Positions 18,115 to 26,687 of a DNA stretch of 30,962 nucleotides are shown here, one piece after another. This stretch comes from JBMNTU01 sp050945895 (lineage in GTDB: Bacteria; Bacillota; Clostridia; Christensenellales; Christensenellaceae). Position 1 is the stretch's first letter. Every line of letters begins with the position of its first letter. A program made the translations under genes and the position numbers. The notes below the pieces were generated by a model, which was not told where the DNA came from, ran no database searches, and saw nothing but the letters and a program-made list of their open reading frames with translations. The DNA lies in the NCBI GenBank assembly GCA_050945895.1, contig JBMNTU010000012.1, forward strand, positions 1-30,962, written 5' to 3'.

Positions 18115-19326
18115 TCAATACCTGTTTGTGTACTTCTTAATCGTCGACGCTTCTTTCAATTTCTCTATATAGTCGTAGTAGTGTGAATTCTGCTCTGTTG
18201 CCAGGTTTGTAGATATAATATCCTCTTTCATATCCTCAAACGGAATAGGCCCTGCAGCACTTCCCGCATATTGCAAAATATGATAGCCATAATCCGTTAC
18301 AACAAGATCGGAAACATCGCCCTCGTTTTCAAGCGCCAGGCTTGCCGCTGTAAATTCCGCCACATAATCCTCCGAATCTTCCAGCACCACATAGCCGCGC
18401 GTTTTTGCAGGCTCCTCCTGCATTCCCGGATCTTCGCCAAACTCGGCCACCAATGCATCAAAATCCTCTCCGCTTTTTGCGCGCTGGAGCACCTCGTCCG
18501 CTTTATCCTTGATTTCTGCAAGCGCTTCGTCCCGCAAAACATCCGCCTCTCCATCGTTTCCCTCGCTGCGCAACGAAGTAATTTCCGATTTCGTCTCTTC
18601 CGGAATCTGAATAAGCAGGTTCTTTATATACCGCGCATCCTCAGGATAAGCGTATACTTGCCCAAAGCTCTTGTAAAGCGCATAATTGCTGCGGTCGTCC
18701 TGGATCAGCGACCACTGCGATTCCGACTGCACATCATAGAATTCCTTCGCTTGTTCCTCTGTATACGTCACCTCGGCGTCCAGCTTTTCGGTCATGGCCG
18801 TAATGGCGTTCGAGCGGATTCGGTCGTCTACCACCTGCTCCATATCGCTGTATCCTGCGTTTTCCACATACTCGTCGTAGCGTTCCTTGACCCATGCATC
18901 TTTTTCTTCGCCCGTCAGCCCGTCGGCGTCCGCCGAATCCTCGTAAGACTGCCGTACGCTTTGCAGGTTTTTGTTTATTTCGTCCTTAATTGCCTGCCTG
19001 TTTTCATCGGAATTATCAACAATCCCGTCTTTTTCCGCCTGCTGATACAAAAGTTCCAGGCCAATCAGGTCTTCCAGCACACTATTCTGCAGGGTTTTTG
19101 CATCGTCTTCCGAAAGCGAAGCCGCATAGGTAGCAAAATCCGTCCCTACATTCTGGTAGGTATACATGTCAAATGCTTCCAGCAGTTCTTCTTTAATAAT
19201 CGACACACCGTTGACTTCGGCAACCACCTGCGCGCTATCGCGCTCCTCGTTCAAAAAAGCCATCGAGCAGCCCGCCGCGGCAAACACCATGACCGCACAC
19301 AGGCAAAGCAAAACAATTTTCTTCAT
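18115..19326 (-). CDS. PrsA/SurA-like parvulin-domain lipoprotein
   Basis: The 403-residue product begins MKKIVLLCLCAVMVFAAAGC, a lipoprotein signal peptide with lipobox AAGC. It continues with a SurA-type N-terminal helical domain (VAEVNGVSIIKEELLEAFDMY) and a peptidyl-prolyl isomerase-like region near residues 240-375, ending in TDYGYHILQYA. A secretion chaperone or foldase at the outer face of the membrane is likely. The first catalytic-type His expected in the ARHILV position of parvulins is replaced: it reads YIKNLLIQIP. Isomerase activity is therefore uncertain. An ATG at 19347 is disregarded; the ATG at 19326 has GGAAGG nine bases upstream. It is the last gene before a strong terminator. 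Confidence 0.85.
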   Translation of the reverse strand: MKKIVLLCLCAVMVFAAAGCSMAFLNEERDSAQVVAEVNGVSIIKEELLEAFDMYTYQNVGTDFATYAASLSEDDAKTLQNSVLEDLIGLELLYQQAEKDGIVDNSDENRQAIKDEINKNLQSVRQSYEDSADADGLTGEEKDAWVKERYDEYVENAGYSDMEQVVDDRIRSNAITAMTEKLDAEVTYTEEQAKEFYDVQSESQWSLIQDDRSNYALYKSFGQVYAYPEDARYIKNLLIQIPEETKSEITSLRSEGNDGEADVLRDEALAEIKDKADEVLQRAKSGEDFDALVAEFGEDPGMQEEPAKTRGYVVLEDSEDYVAEFTAASLALENEGDVSDLVVTDYGYHILQYAGSAAGPIPFEDMKEDIISTNLATEQNSHYYDYIEKLKEASTIKKYTNRY

Positions 19327-19432
19327 TTTTTTATTCCTTCCAAGCATCCGGGCGCCTGCGCCCTATACATCCCCCTGCCGTGGTCCGCCCTCCGGCAAGG
19401 TCCATTTCATACGTAACAAAAACACCAAGTAA

Positions 19433-22400
19433 TTATACACTGCCCCCACTTCTTTTGCAACGCCCAAGTTCTTTGAGGAACGCAAGAAGCTCTTTTGTAT
19501 CCGTTTTTCCATTCAGGCTGTACACCAAAACAGGCGGTGTGGACGCCCTCAGTATAACATCATTTTCTTTCGTATCGCACAACTTTAAAAGTTTTTTAAC
19601 ATTCACGGCTACGTTCTCCGCGTACTTCAGCTCCACCGTTTCGGGTTTTTTGATAACGCTGGCAAGCCCTGCCCGCGCCGCATAGCTTTTTATGACTGCC
19701 GCCACCACCAGGTTGTTTACTTCTTTTGGAATCTTTCCGTACCGGTCGGCAATTTCGCCGGATGTTTCTTTGGCATCGCTAATACTCTTTATTTTAGAAA
19801 TCAGCCGGTAAATATCCATTTTGTCCGACTGGTTTCTGATATAGCTGTCCGGAATATACGCCGGAACATTCAGCTCCACAGCTGTTTCAAACTCCGCTTC
19901 GGGCTGCTTGCCCTTTGCCATATCTACTGCGTCCTTCATCACTTTGCAATACATTGCATAACCAATCGTCGCCATATGCCCGCTCTGCTCTGGCCCCAAA
20001 AGGTTGCCCGCTCCGCGAATCTGTAAATCGCGCATGGCAATTTTAAATCCGCTTCCAAGCTGGGTAAACTCGCGGATGGCGGCAAGGCGTTTGGCTGCGT
20101 TTTCGTTCATCCGGTCTTCACCCAAATAGGTAAAGTATGCATACGAAGAGCTGTCCGCCCGGCCCACTCTCCCCTTCAGTTGATACAGCTGAGAAAGTCC
20201 GAATTTATCCGCTTCATATACGATAACCGTATTGACGCTGGGTATGTCGATACCGCTCTCGATGATCGTCGTGCATACCAAAACGTCGTATTCCCCGTCA
20301 ATAAATTTTGCAACAACGTCTTCCAGCTCCCGTTCGCCCATCTGCCCGTGTGCGGCCGCCACCCGCGCCTCCGGCACGTTGTTTTTTACGTCGCGAAGCA
20401 ATTTTTCCATCTCGCGGATCTGGCGGCACACAAAATACAACTGCCCGCCGCGAGAAAGCTCGCGCATCACAGCGTCGCGCAGCAGCCCTTCCGAATAGCG
20501 CATGACGTACGAGTAGGGCGTTTTGCGCATAGCGGGCGGCGTGTCGATCGTAGAGAGGTCTCGGATGCCCGTCATCGCCATTTCCAGCGTCCGCGGGATG
20601 GGCGTCGCCGAAAGCGTCAGCACATCCACGCTCTGTTTAAAAAGCTTTATTTTCTCCTTGTGCGAAACGCCAAAACGCTGCTCCTCGTCCACAATGAGCA
20701 GCCCCAGGTCGTTGAAGCTTACGTCGTCCGACAAAAGCCTGTGCGTGCCAATCACAATGTCCACCTTGCCCCGCGCAACGTCGCCAATAATCTTTTTGTG
20801 CTGCGCCTTGGTCAACCGGCTAAGGCTGGCAATCGTCACGGGGAAATCCGCAAACCGCGCCTGGAATGTCTTTTCATGCTGGCGCGCCAGCAGCGTCGTC
20901 GGAACGAGCACCGCCACCTGCTTGCCGTCCATCACCGCCTTCATTGCCGCACGCATAGCCACTTCCGTCTTGCCGTAGCCCACATCTCCCAAAAGCAGGC
21001 GATCCATCACCTTTGTCGATTCCATATCCCGCTTTATTTCCTCGATGCTCTGCGTCTGCCCTTCCGTCTCTTCATATTCAAACGCATCCTCAAACTGCTT
21101 TTGCCATACCGTATCCTTCGAGAACGCATACCCTTTGTTGTCAAACCGCTGCGCATACAGCTCCACGAGGTCAAATGCCAGTTTAAGTGCCGATTCCCTT
21201 GCACGCGCCTTTGCGTTTTCCCATTCCTTTCCGCCCAAGCGGGAAAGCTGCGGCTGCGCATCCTCGCTGCCGATATATTTCTGCACCCTGTCAATCTGCG
21301 CCGTCGGAATATACAGCTTATCCCCGCCGCGGTACTCAATCTCCATATATTCGGCTACGTTTCCGCCAGCCTCCAGCGTTTTCAATCCCAGGTATTTTCC
21401 CTTGCCGTGCACCTCGTGCACCACAAAGTCCCCCGCCGAAAGATCGCTGAAAATATCCTCCTGCGCGCTGCTCTTTGCGCGTTTCACCTGCTTTTTGATG
21501 CGCCCGAATATATCGTTTGCGCCCAGCAAAATCGCATGCGCCGAAGGCACCTCAAATCCATAGGAAACAAGCTCTTCGCTCACAAAAACGCCCGGCTGCG
21601 CCGGCCCTGTTAAAACAGGCGCGTTCACGTCGTATTCCAACAGCGCGCGCGACAGCGCCTGCGCCTTGCCTCCCGCAAACAGGTAAACAGAATACCCATG
21701 TTCCAGCCTGTCCTTTATATTATTTGCCAGCATATCGATGCGGTTTTGGTAGCCTGGTGCCGCGCGCATATCCATATCCTGCTCGCAAGCCGTTTTCAGC
21801 CTCGCCGTTCTGCCCACTGCAAGGTTAATCGTCTGCCCCAATATTTTATCGGAAACCGCCTTCACGGAAAGGTAGCTTTCCTTTTGCACAGCAAAGACCT
21901 CCGTCTTAAGCCGCGCAAACTCTGCGTCAAACTCCTCCACAAGCCGCCGCGCTTCATATTCGACCCGCTCAAAATCGTCGAACACAAACAACGCGTCCGG
22001 AAAATAGTCCGTCACATTTGCGGGTTCGTAAAGCGCCGCCAAAAATGTATCCGCCGTTTCAAACGTTCCGTATTCCGAAAGCTCGAAACGAATATCGTCC
22101 GCAACCCTTTCATGCGTTTCGTCCTGCTTTTCCAAATACCGGAGCAGCTTCTCCTTTTCAACGTCCGTAATGACGATCTCGCGCACAGGCGGCAGCGTAT
22201 ATTCCGCCATCTGCCTCCCTACGGATTTTTGCGTATCGGCGTCAAAATGCCGGATTGTTTCCACCTCGTCGTCAAAAAACGTAATGCGCAGGGGCATGTG
22301 CGTATCCGCCGGGAAAATATCCAGTATTCCCCCCCTTTGCGCAAATTCACCCTTGGAATAGACCGTCCCCGCCCGCTCATATCCCGATTTTACCAAGTTT

Positions 22401-22861
22401 TGCTGCAACGCCTCCAGGTTGTATTGCTTTCCCGTTTTGATGGATATACACGCGCCGTAAAAGTTTTCCGGCGGCATCATCCGCGTAATAAAGCTGCGCG
22501 CGGTCATAAATACCAGCTTTTCCGCGCGGGCATTTTTTAGCACACCGGCGCGCAGCATCTCGGCGTCGCGGCTTCTTGCGGCAACGCTGCGCAGCGTCAG
22601 CTCGTCCTCCGGAAAGAACGCGCCGCCCGTCAGCTCCGCCATTTGGCGTGCGCTTTGCTCCATTGTCGCAACAAACACGACCTGCTTTTTTGCGGCCTCC
22701 GAAAGCGCGCCTGCAAAGTAGGCCTTCGCATTCTGCGTAACGCCCGATACCGAGCAGGGCAGCTGCCCCCCTCGGATACTTTCCAGGATGTCTCCAAACG
22801 CCGTACTTTTCGCAATCAGCGAATCAATCGTACGTTCCAATTCTTTGCTCCTGTGCGGCAC
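19433..22861 (-). CDS. mfd: Transcription-repair coupling factor Mfd
   Basis: The 1142-residue DNA translocase removes stalled RNA polymerase and recruits UvrA. The N-terminal UvrB-like part (GYERAGTVYSKGEFAQRGGI with DIFPAD) is followed by the RNA-polymerase interaction domain around GDFVVHEVHGKGKYLGL. The RecG-like helicase core has Walker A GDVGYGKTEVAMRA near residue 620, the DEEQ box (VDEEQRFGV), TLSATPIPRTLEMA, and the GRVGRAD motif VI. The TRG motif and C-terminal domain are complete. The frame opens with GTG at 22861, which lacks a good SD. An internal TTG at 22840 has AGGAG at 7-base spacing and could be the true start. The neighbours glmU-pth-mfd match Bacillus. Confidence 0.97.
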   Translation of the reverse strand: MPHRSKELERTIDSLIAKSTAFGDILESIRGGQLPCSVSGVTQNAKAYFAGALSEAAKKQVVFVATMEQSARQMAELTGGAFFPEDELTLRSVAARSRDAEMLRAGVLKNARAEKLVFMTARSFITRMMPPENFYGACISIKTGKQYNLEALQQNLVKSGYERAGTVYSKGEFAQRGGILDIFPADTHMPLRITFFDDEVETIRHFDADTQKSVGRQMAEYTLPPVREIVITDVEKEKLLRYLEKQDETHERVADDIRFELSEYGTFETADTFLAALYEPANVTDYFPDALFVFDDFERVEYEARRLVEEFDAEFARLKTEVFAVQKESYLSVKAVSDKILGQTINLAVGRTARLKTACEQDMDMRAAPGYQNRIDMLANNIKDRLEHGYSVYLFAGGKAQALSRALLEYDVNAPVLTGPAQPGVFVSEELVSYGFEVPSAHAILLGANDIFGRIKKQVKRAKSSAQEDIFSDLSAGDFVVHEVHGKGKYLGLKTLEAGGNVAEYMEIEYRGGDKLYIPTAQIDRVQKYIGSEDAQPQLSRLGGKEWENAKARARESALKLAFDLVELYAQRFDNKGYAFSKDTVWQKQFEDAFEYEETEGQTQSIEEIKRDMESTKVMDRLLLGDVGYGKTEVAMRAAMKAVMDGKQVAVLVPTTLLARQHEKTFQARFADFPVTIASLSRLTKAQHKKIIGDVARGKVDIVIGTHRLLSDDVSFNDLGLLIVDEEQRFGVSHKEKIKLFKQSVDVLTLSATPIPRTLEMAMTGIRDLSTIDTPPAMRKTPYSYVMRYSEGLLRDAVMRELSRGGQLYFVCRQIREMEKLLRDVKNNVPEARVAAAHGQMGERELEDVVAKFIDGEYDVLVCTTIIESGIDIPSVNTVIVYEADKFGLSQLYQLKGRVGRADSSSYAYFTYLGEDRMNENAAKRLAAIREFTQLGSGFKIAMRDLQIRGAGNLLGPEQSGHMATIGYAMYCKVMKDAVDMAKGKQPEAEFETAVELNVPAYIPDSYIRNQSDKMDIYRLISKIKSISDAKETSGEIADRYGKIPKEVNNLVVAAVIKSYAARAGLASVIKKPETVELKYAENVAVNVKKLLKLCDTKENDVILRASTPPVLVYSLNGKTDTKELLAFLKELGRCKRSGGSV

Positions 22862-22985
22862 CGTTGCCGCTTTTCTATTTCGCGAACAAGCCCAGCCATC
22901 GCCTCAAGCCTGTTTTTGCACCGTTGCCTTATCGTTCATTTTTTATCTGCCTATTTTCCCGCACGCTGTGCGGAAAAACAACCGC

Positions 22986-23555
22986 TTACTCACGCTCGCT
23001 CGGCCGCTGGTACAATTCCTGCGCCGCCTGCACGCCCTTTGCCAGAATACATTCGCACGCGTCTGCTGCGCGCGAAAACATCTCCCTCGCCTCTTCTCTT
23101 TTTTCCTTGGGGAATTTCCCCAACACATGCCCAGTCAGGCTGATATTCGGCTTGCCGATCCCTACGCGCAAACGCAAAAAATCCTCCGTTTTCAGGTAGC
23201 TGATAATGGAGCGCATGCCGTTGTGCGTGCCTGCGCTGCCCCTCTCGCGTATGCGCAGCGTACCAAACGGCAGGTCTATGTCGTCATAAACAACCATCAT
23301 CTGCGAAGCTTCCGCATCATAATAGTCCAGCACGGCGGAAACAGCATAGCCGCTGTTGTTCATATATGTAACCGGCTTTACAAGCATCGCCTTTTGCCCG
23401 CCAATCATTCCTTGGCCCAAAAGCGCTTCCATTTTTGTGGATTTCAGCCGAATGCCGTGCCTGTCCGCCAGCTCGTCTATTACGCAAAATCCTGCGTTAT
23501 GGCGTGTTTTTTTGTATTTCAGCCCCGGATTCCCAAGGCCAAATATAAAGAACAT
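22986..23555 (-). CDS. pth: Peptidyl-tRNA hydrolase
   Basis: A 189-residue enzyme that frees tRNA from prematurely released peptidyl-tRNA. All signature residues are present: FGLGNPGLKYKKTRHNAGF at the start with the catalytic His in RHNAGF, VTYMNNSGYAVS, the VVYDDIDLPFG block with catalytic Asp, and RERGSAGTHNGMRSI. Length is typical. Start ATG overlaps the glmU stop (TGATG, shared A at 23555), so translation is probably coupled. The C-terminus (KGVQAAQELYQRPSERE) is a little longer than some. mfd follows 124 bases later without an obvious terminator between. Confidence 0.98.
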   Translation of the reverse strand: MFFIFGLGNPGLKYKKTRHNAGFCVIDELADRHGIRLKSTKMEALLGQGMIGGQKAMLVKPVTYMNNSGYAVSAVLDYYDAEASQMMVVYDDIDLPFGTLRIRERGSAGTHNGMRSIISYLKTEDFLRLRVGIGKPNISLTGHVLGKFPKEKREEAREMFSRAADACECILAKGVQAAQELYQRPSERE

Positions 23556-24922
23556 CAGTCTTTCCTTTTATCCTTCCAGTTCTTCTTAACCGTCTGCCGC
23601 GCACGGCCGATCGCAAACGAGTTCTCCGGCAGGTTTTCCGTAATCGTCGTCCCCGCGGCAATATAGCTCCCTTTTTCCACCGTCACCGGCGAAATCAGGT
23701 TTGTGTTGCAGCCAATGAATACATCGTCCCCGATTTTTGTCCGGTATTTGTTCCTGCCATCGTAATTGACAAACACCACGCCGCAGCCAATGTTGATGCC
23801 CTTGCCCAAGTCTGCGTCTCCTACATAGGTCAAGTGCGAAACCTTCGTTCCGTCGCCAATCGTCGAGTTCTTTGTCTCCACAAAATCCCCGATCCTGCAA
23901 TCGTCGCCAATCACGCTGTGCGGCCGCAAATATGCATATGGCCCAACCTTGCAGTTTTTTCCCACCTGCGCGTCCACCAGTACAGAATTCTGCACCACCG
24001 TTCCGTCTCCAACGGACGAATGCTCCAGCCTGGAGCCCGGGTAAAGGGTCACATCCTCGCCAATCACACAGCCCCCTTCTATTGTCACGCCGGGATATAT
24101 CACGCTGTCTGCGCCAATGCGCGTATCCGGGTCTATATATGTATTCTTCGGGTCTACGATTGTCACCCCGCTTTTCATGTGGTGCGTGTTAATCCTCCCC
24201 CGAAGCGCCGCGTCGGCCTGCGCCAGCTGCACACGATCGTTGACACCCATACATTCGGTGTAGTCGTCCGTTTTGTATGCGCCCGTTTTATGGCCTTTTT
24301 GCCGCAGTATTTCCACAATATCCGTCAGGTAATACTCTCCCTGCGCGTTTTGCGGCTTCAGTTCGGGCAAGCATTCCAAAAGCAACTTATTTTTGACGCA
24401 GTAGCAGGAAGCATTCACTTCCCGAATGGCCTGCTGATCCGCATCTGCATCCCTTTCTTCCACAATTTTCGCCACATAGCCATCGTCGTCGCGCACAATC
24501 CGCCCATACCCAAACGGGTCGGGCAACTCTGCCGTCAAAAGGACGCAGTCCAAATCGTCCATCTCCACCATCTCCGTCATGCGGTAAATCGTTTTTCCGG
24601 TCAAAAGCGGCATATCGCCGGCAACGATCAGCGTATATCCGTCAAAATCTCGCAGGTTCTGCTGTGCGCACATCACGGCATGCCCGCTTCCCTTGCGCTC
24701 CGTTTGCTCTGCATACTCAACCCGGTCCGCAAGCTGCCGCCGAATTTCCTCCATTCCGTTTCCGCACACCACAACCGTCTTTGCGGCATTTGCCTCCTCC
24801 AGCGCCCGCAGCGTCCAGAAAAGAAGCGGCCTGCCCGCCGCCTCATGCAGCACTTTGGGCCGTTTGCTCTTCATCCGGGTTCCGTCTCCGGCCGCCAATA
24901 TCACAGCATAGTATTCTGTCAT
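23555..24922 (-). CDS. glmU: Bifunctional GlmU, UDP-GlcNAc synthesis
   Basis: The 455-residue enzyme acetylates glucosamine-1-phosphate and then couples it to UTP, giving UDP-GlcNAc for peptidoglycan. The N-terminal uridyltransferase has VILAAGDGTRMKSKRPKVLH, QQNLRDFDGYTLIVAGDMPLL and GYGRIVRD. The C-terminal half is a left-handed beta helix of hexapeptide repeats (IGADSVIYPG, IGEDVTLYPGS, IGDDCRIGDFVETKNSTIGDG) finishing with the acetyltransferase region (VSHLTYVGDADLG, NYDGRNKYRTKIGDDVFIGCN). The ATG at 24922 has GGGAAAGGTG upstream. It has its own promoter far upstream (25254-25282), after a structured leader. In Bacillus prs follows glmU; here pth follows directly. Confidence 0.99.
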   Translation of the reverse strand: MTEYYAVILAAGDGTRMKSKRPKVLHEAAGRPLLFWTLRALEEANAAKTVVVCGNGMEEIRRQLADRVEYAEQTERKGSGHAVMCAQQNLRDFDGYTLIVAGDMPLLTGKTIYRMTEMVEMDDLDCVLLTAELPDPFGYGRIVRDDDGYVAKIVEERDADADQQAIREVNASCYCVKNKLLLECLPELKPQNAQGEYYLTDIVEILRQKGHKTGAYKTDDYTECMGVNDRVQLAQADAALRGRINTHHMKSGVTIVDPKNTYIDPDTRIGADSVIYPGVTIEGGCVIGEDVTLYPGSRLEHSSVGDGTVVQNSVLVDAQVGKNCKVGPYAYLRPHSVIGDDCRIGDFVETKNSTIGDGTKVSHLTYVGDADLGKGINIGCGVVFVNYDGRNKYRTKIGDDVFIGCNTNLISPVTVEKGSYIAAGTTITENLPENSFAIGRARQTVKKNWKDKRKD

Positions 24923-24966
24923 TTTTTTACACCTTTCCCTCGTTTTACAACGAATTAACTTAACAC

Positions 24967-25135
24967 AGGTCTCTAGCGAGACCTAAAAATGTGCGCTGCA
25001 CAAGATGAATTCCGCTGAAAACGGAAGAGAGAGTTCCCTGGGGCACAAGATGAATCGGCCCTTTGGGCCGAGGGCGCCCCTGGGTGATAGCAGTTTGTTG
25101 CAAATGGTTATAACCTGCCGCTTAACAAACTGCAA
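24967..25135 (-). ncRNA. Candidate structured RNA or leader with two covarying tandem hairpin units
   Basis: There is no credible gene in this stretch. Read in plus orientation, two units share CACAAGATGAAT (24999-25010 and 25044-25055), each followed at the same offset by a 17-base hairpin (25010-25026, stem TTCCG/CGGAA; 25055-25071, stem TCGGCCC/GGGCCGA) and then by CCCTGGG (25036, 25078). The hairpin sequences differ but pairing is kept, which suggests selected structure. Flanks: AGGTCTC-TAGC-GAGACCT (24967-24984) and a 10-bp dyad GCAGTTTGTT/AACAAACTGC (25090-25099 with 25124-25133). The minus-strand promoter upstream (25254-25282) would transcribe it, either as a glmU leader of about 325 nt or an independent RNA. 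Family not recognised; a dispersed repeat element is an alternative. Confidence 0.45.
24999..25086. repeat. Tandem repeat, two units of 45 and 43 bases
   Basis: Unit 1 is 24999-25043 and unit 2 is 25044-25086. They share the first 12 bases and a CCCTGGG near the end, with 3 bases missing in the second. The inner stem sequences are unrelated but are complementary in each unit. The CCCTGGGGC at 25036-25044 can also pair with GCCCCTGGG at 25076-25084 at 8 of 9 positions, so both units could fold into one longer structure. Confidence 0.75.
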
Positions 25136-25253
25136 TAGAATAAACCCAAAACAACTTTTGCATCGCATATTCCAACCGCATGGCTTCAAAGCGCCCGCGC
25201 CTCGTCCAAAACGCAATTTGCCGCTTATTACGCAATTGGCATTCCAGCAATTT

Positions 25254-25282
25254 ATTATACACAAATCCCTTTCAATATGCAA
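25254..25282 (-). promoter_or_regulatory. Sigma-A promoter between spoVG and glmU
   Basis: The minus strand shows -35 TTGCAT (25282-25277), 17 bases, -10 TATAAT (25259-25254). A start near 25247 leaves about 325 nt before the glmU ATG. A T-tract lies just upstream. This is the main evidence that the structured interval is transcribed. Confidence 0.8.
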
Positions 25283-25292
25283 AAAAAAGTGA

Positions 25293-25319
25293 ACAAAAAA
25301 GCCCCTGCCCCGGTTTTTT
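25293..25319 (-). terminator. Possible terminator downstream of spoVG
   Basis: On the minus strand AAAAAACC, a G-rich loop, GG-C and TTTTTT make an imperfect hairpin (A6/T6 plus two C-G pairs with one bulge), followed by GTTC and more T. It lies about 60 bases after the spoVG stop. The GC stem is short, so the assignment is tentative. Confidence 0.45.
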
Positions 25320-25380
25320 GCATCACAAAACAGCACCCGGTTCATTGGGCTTCTTCACAAGCTCCTATAATTTTCAATGT

Positions 25381-25665
25381 TTACTCGGATTCAGACTCTT
25401 CCGGAATATCTTCGGGCATATTTTCATATTCCCGTAAAATTTCCTGCTGGATGAGCTCTCTCGTTTCAGAATTGATGGGATGTGCAATATCCTTATACTC
25501 TCCACTGGGCGTCTTTCTGCTCGGCATTGCAATAAAAAGGCCGCTTGCCCCTTCGATGATTTTCATGTCGTGTACTACAAACATGTCATCGAACGTGACG
25601 GATACAATTGCTTTCATTTTACCCGTTGCATCAATTTTCCTGATACGAATGTCGGTAATCTTCAT
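25381..25665 (-). CDS. spoVG: SpoVG RNA/DNA-binding regulator
   Basis: This 94-residue protein matches the SpoVG family along its whole length: [61 protein letters not shown], then an acidic tail. SpoVG is a small nucleic-acid-binding regulator of septation, sporulation and virulence in Gram-positives. The ATG at 25665 has GGAGG six bases upstream. Its own promoter is 170 bases upstream, and glmU follows as in Bacillus (spoVG-glmU). The C-terminus ([11 protein letters not shown]) is short and acidic. Presence of spoVG alone does not prove that the organism sporulates. Confidence 0.98.
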   Translation of the reverse strand: MKITDIRIRKIDATGKMKAIVSVTFDDMFVVHDMKIIEGASGLFIAMPSRKTPSGEYKDIAHPINSETRELIQQEILREYENMPEDIPEESESE

Positions 25666-25836
25666 GTTTTCCCTCCGAAATCATGCATTTACAGCAAATA
25701 GTTCAATATTTAGTGTATGCTGTACCCATAAACGCACCCATTGTTGTTTATGCAGTATATTTATGGATTTTGCTATAAGCGTTAGAGATGGCCAACAGAC
25801 GCGGCCTTTTTCGGCATTCGGTAATCAATTCTTCTT

Positions 25837-25865
25837 ATTTTATCATTTATCGAAACAACTTGCAA
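25837..25865 (-). promoter_or_regulatory. Sigma-A promoter for spoVG
   Basis: The minus strand has -35 TTGCAA (25865-25860), 17 bases, and -10 TAAAAT (25842-25837). A leader of about 165 nt lies before the spoVG ATG. In Bacillus spoVG is sigma-H dependent; no clear sigma-H site was found here. The rest of this 279-base interval holds no gene. Confidence 0.65.
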
Positions 25866-25920
25866 ACGGTTTAGCATTTTTTTACGGAATACTACGATTT
25901 GCAATGTTTTTATATCAATT

Positions 25921-25940
25921 TCTGCCCAAAAAAGGGCAGA
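25921..25940 (-). other. Hairpin after the CvpA-like gene
   Basis: TCTGCCC and GGGCAGA (25921-25927 and 25934-25940) form a perfect 7-bp stem with a six-base homopolymer loop, directly after the CvpA-like stop codon. The minus-strand tail (AATTGATAT) is not U-rich, so it is not a standard terminator. It could protect the 3' end of the mRNA. Confidence 0.45.
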
Positions 25941-25944
25941 CCTG

Positions 25945-26670
25945 TCACAGGACACCTGTTATCATATTTAAAAGAAAATTCGATTCATAGAAAAATGTCG
26001 CAAAGCTCGAGTTGTTTACTATCTGCGAAACAATGTCGATATCCGTCGGCATAGAAATCAGCAATACCGGAACGAGCATAAAAAACGCAAACATCCCCAA
26101 TATTCCCCGTACAACGCCAATTCCTGCACCAATGGTGCTGTCCAGCCGCTTGAGCACAGGAAGCGGGGACGCAAAATTCATCGTGTTCATAACCAGTGCA
26201 ATAATGACCCTCGAAAGGATATATATGATGAGAAACGTAAATATATTGACGACCACATTGGCAATCGTCGCATCCATATACTCTGCAACCGTGTGTATCC
26301 CCTGCGGCTCAAAAACGCGCCCGTCCATGTTTTCGGTGACCAGGCTGGAAAATGGAGACGGAAAATCCGCCGACCCCACAATGTTTTCTATCTGCGAATT
26401 GGAAAGCGAATCCACCAGCAGATTGGCGTCGGCTGGGTTTTGCAGTTTTGTGGATCCCTCCGTAAAATACAAAAGAAAGCGGTAAAAAGAGCCTTCCGAA
26501 ACACTTTTGGACAAAAGCGGCGAAAAGAGATACCCAACCAGCCACGAGACGACCATTCCCACCGTGTTGGCAAAGGAAATGAGCGCGCCTTTATGAAAGC
26601 CCTGCATAATATAGATCGCAATCAAAAACAGGACGATGTAATTCAGGTTGATGTTCAAAAGAGTTTCCAT
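25945..26670 (-). CDS. CvpA-family membrane protein
   Basis: The 241-residue protein starts METLLNINLNYIVLFLIAIY and continues with the small-residue helix GFHKGALISFANTVGMVVSWLVGYL, both typical of the CvpA/colicin V production family. Further helices lie at about 140-162 (ATIANVVVNIFTFLIIYILS) and 185-208 (IGAGIGVVRGILGMFAFFMLVPVL). Between them is a polar extracellular loop of about 85 residues, longer than in standard CvpA. The biological role is unclear; CvpA homologues are envelope-associated. ATG at 26670 has GGAGG five bases upstream. It is 17 bases after the neighbouring membrane-anchored gene, so both are likely one transcript. Confidence 0.85.
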   Translation of the reverse strand: METLLNINLNYIVLFLIAIYIMQGFHKGALISFANTVGMVVSWLVGYLFSPLLSKSVSEGSFYRFLLYFTEGSTKLQNPADANLLVDSLSNSQIENIVGSADFPSPFSSLVTENMDGRVFEPQGIHTVAEYMDATIANVVVNIFTFLIIYILSRVIIALVMNTMNFASPLPVLKRLDSTIGAGIGVVRGILGMFAFFMLVPVLLISMPTDIDIVSQIVNNSSFATFFYESNFLLNMITGVL

Positions 26671-26687
26671 CTATGCCTCCGCCGCAG

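Noticed and set aside
24967..25135. T-box, PRPP, c-di-GMP or guanidine riboswitch, 6S, RNase P, SRP RNA or tmRNA
   Set aside because: None of the conserved sequence blocks I know for these RNAs was seen. The element is left without a family name.
24983..25345. 120-residue minus-strand frame in the spoVG-glmU interval
   Set aside because: It crosses the promoter and tandem hairpins, has an SD 16 bases from the start, and its translation has no family likeness. Treated as noncoding.
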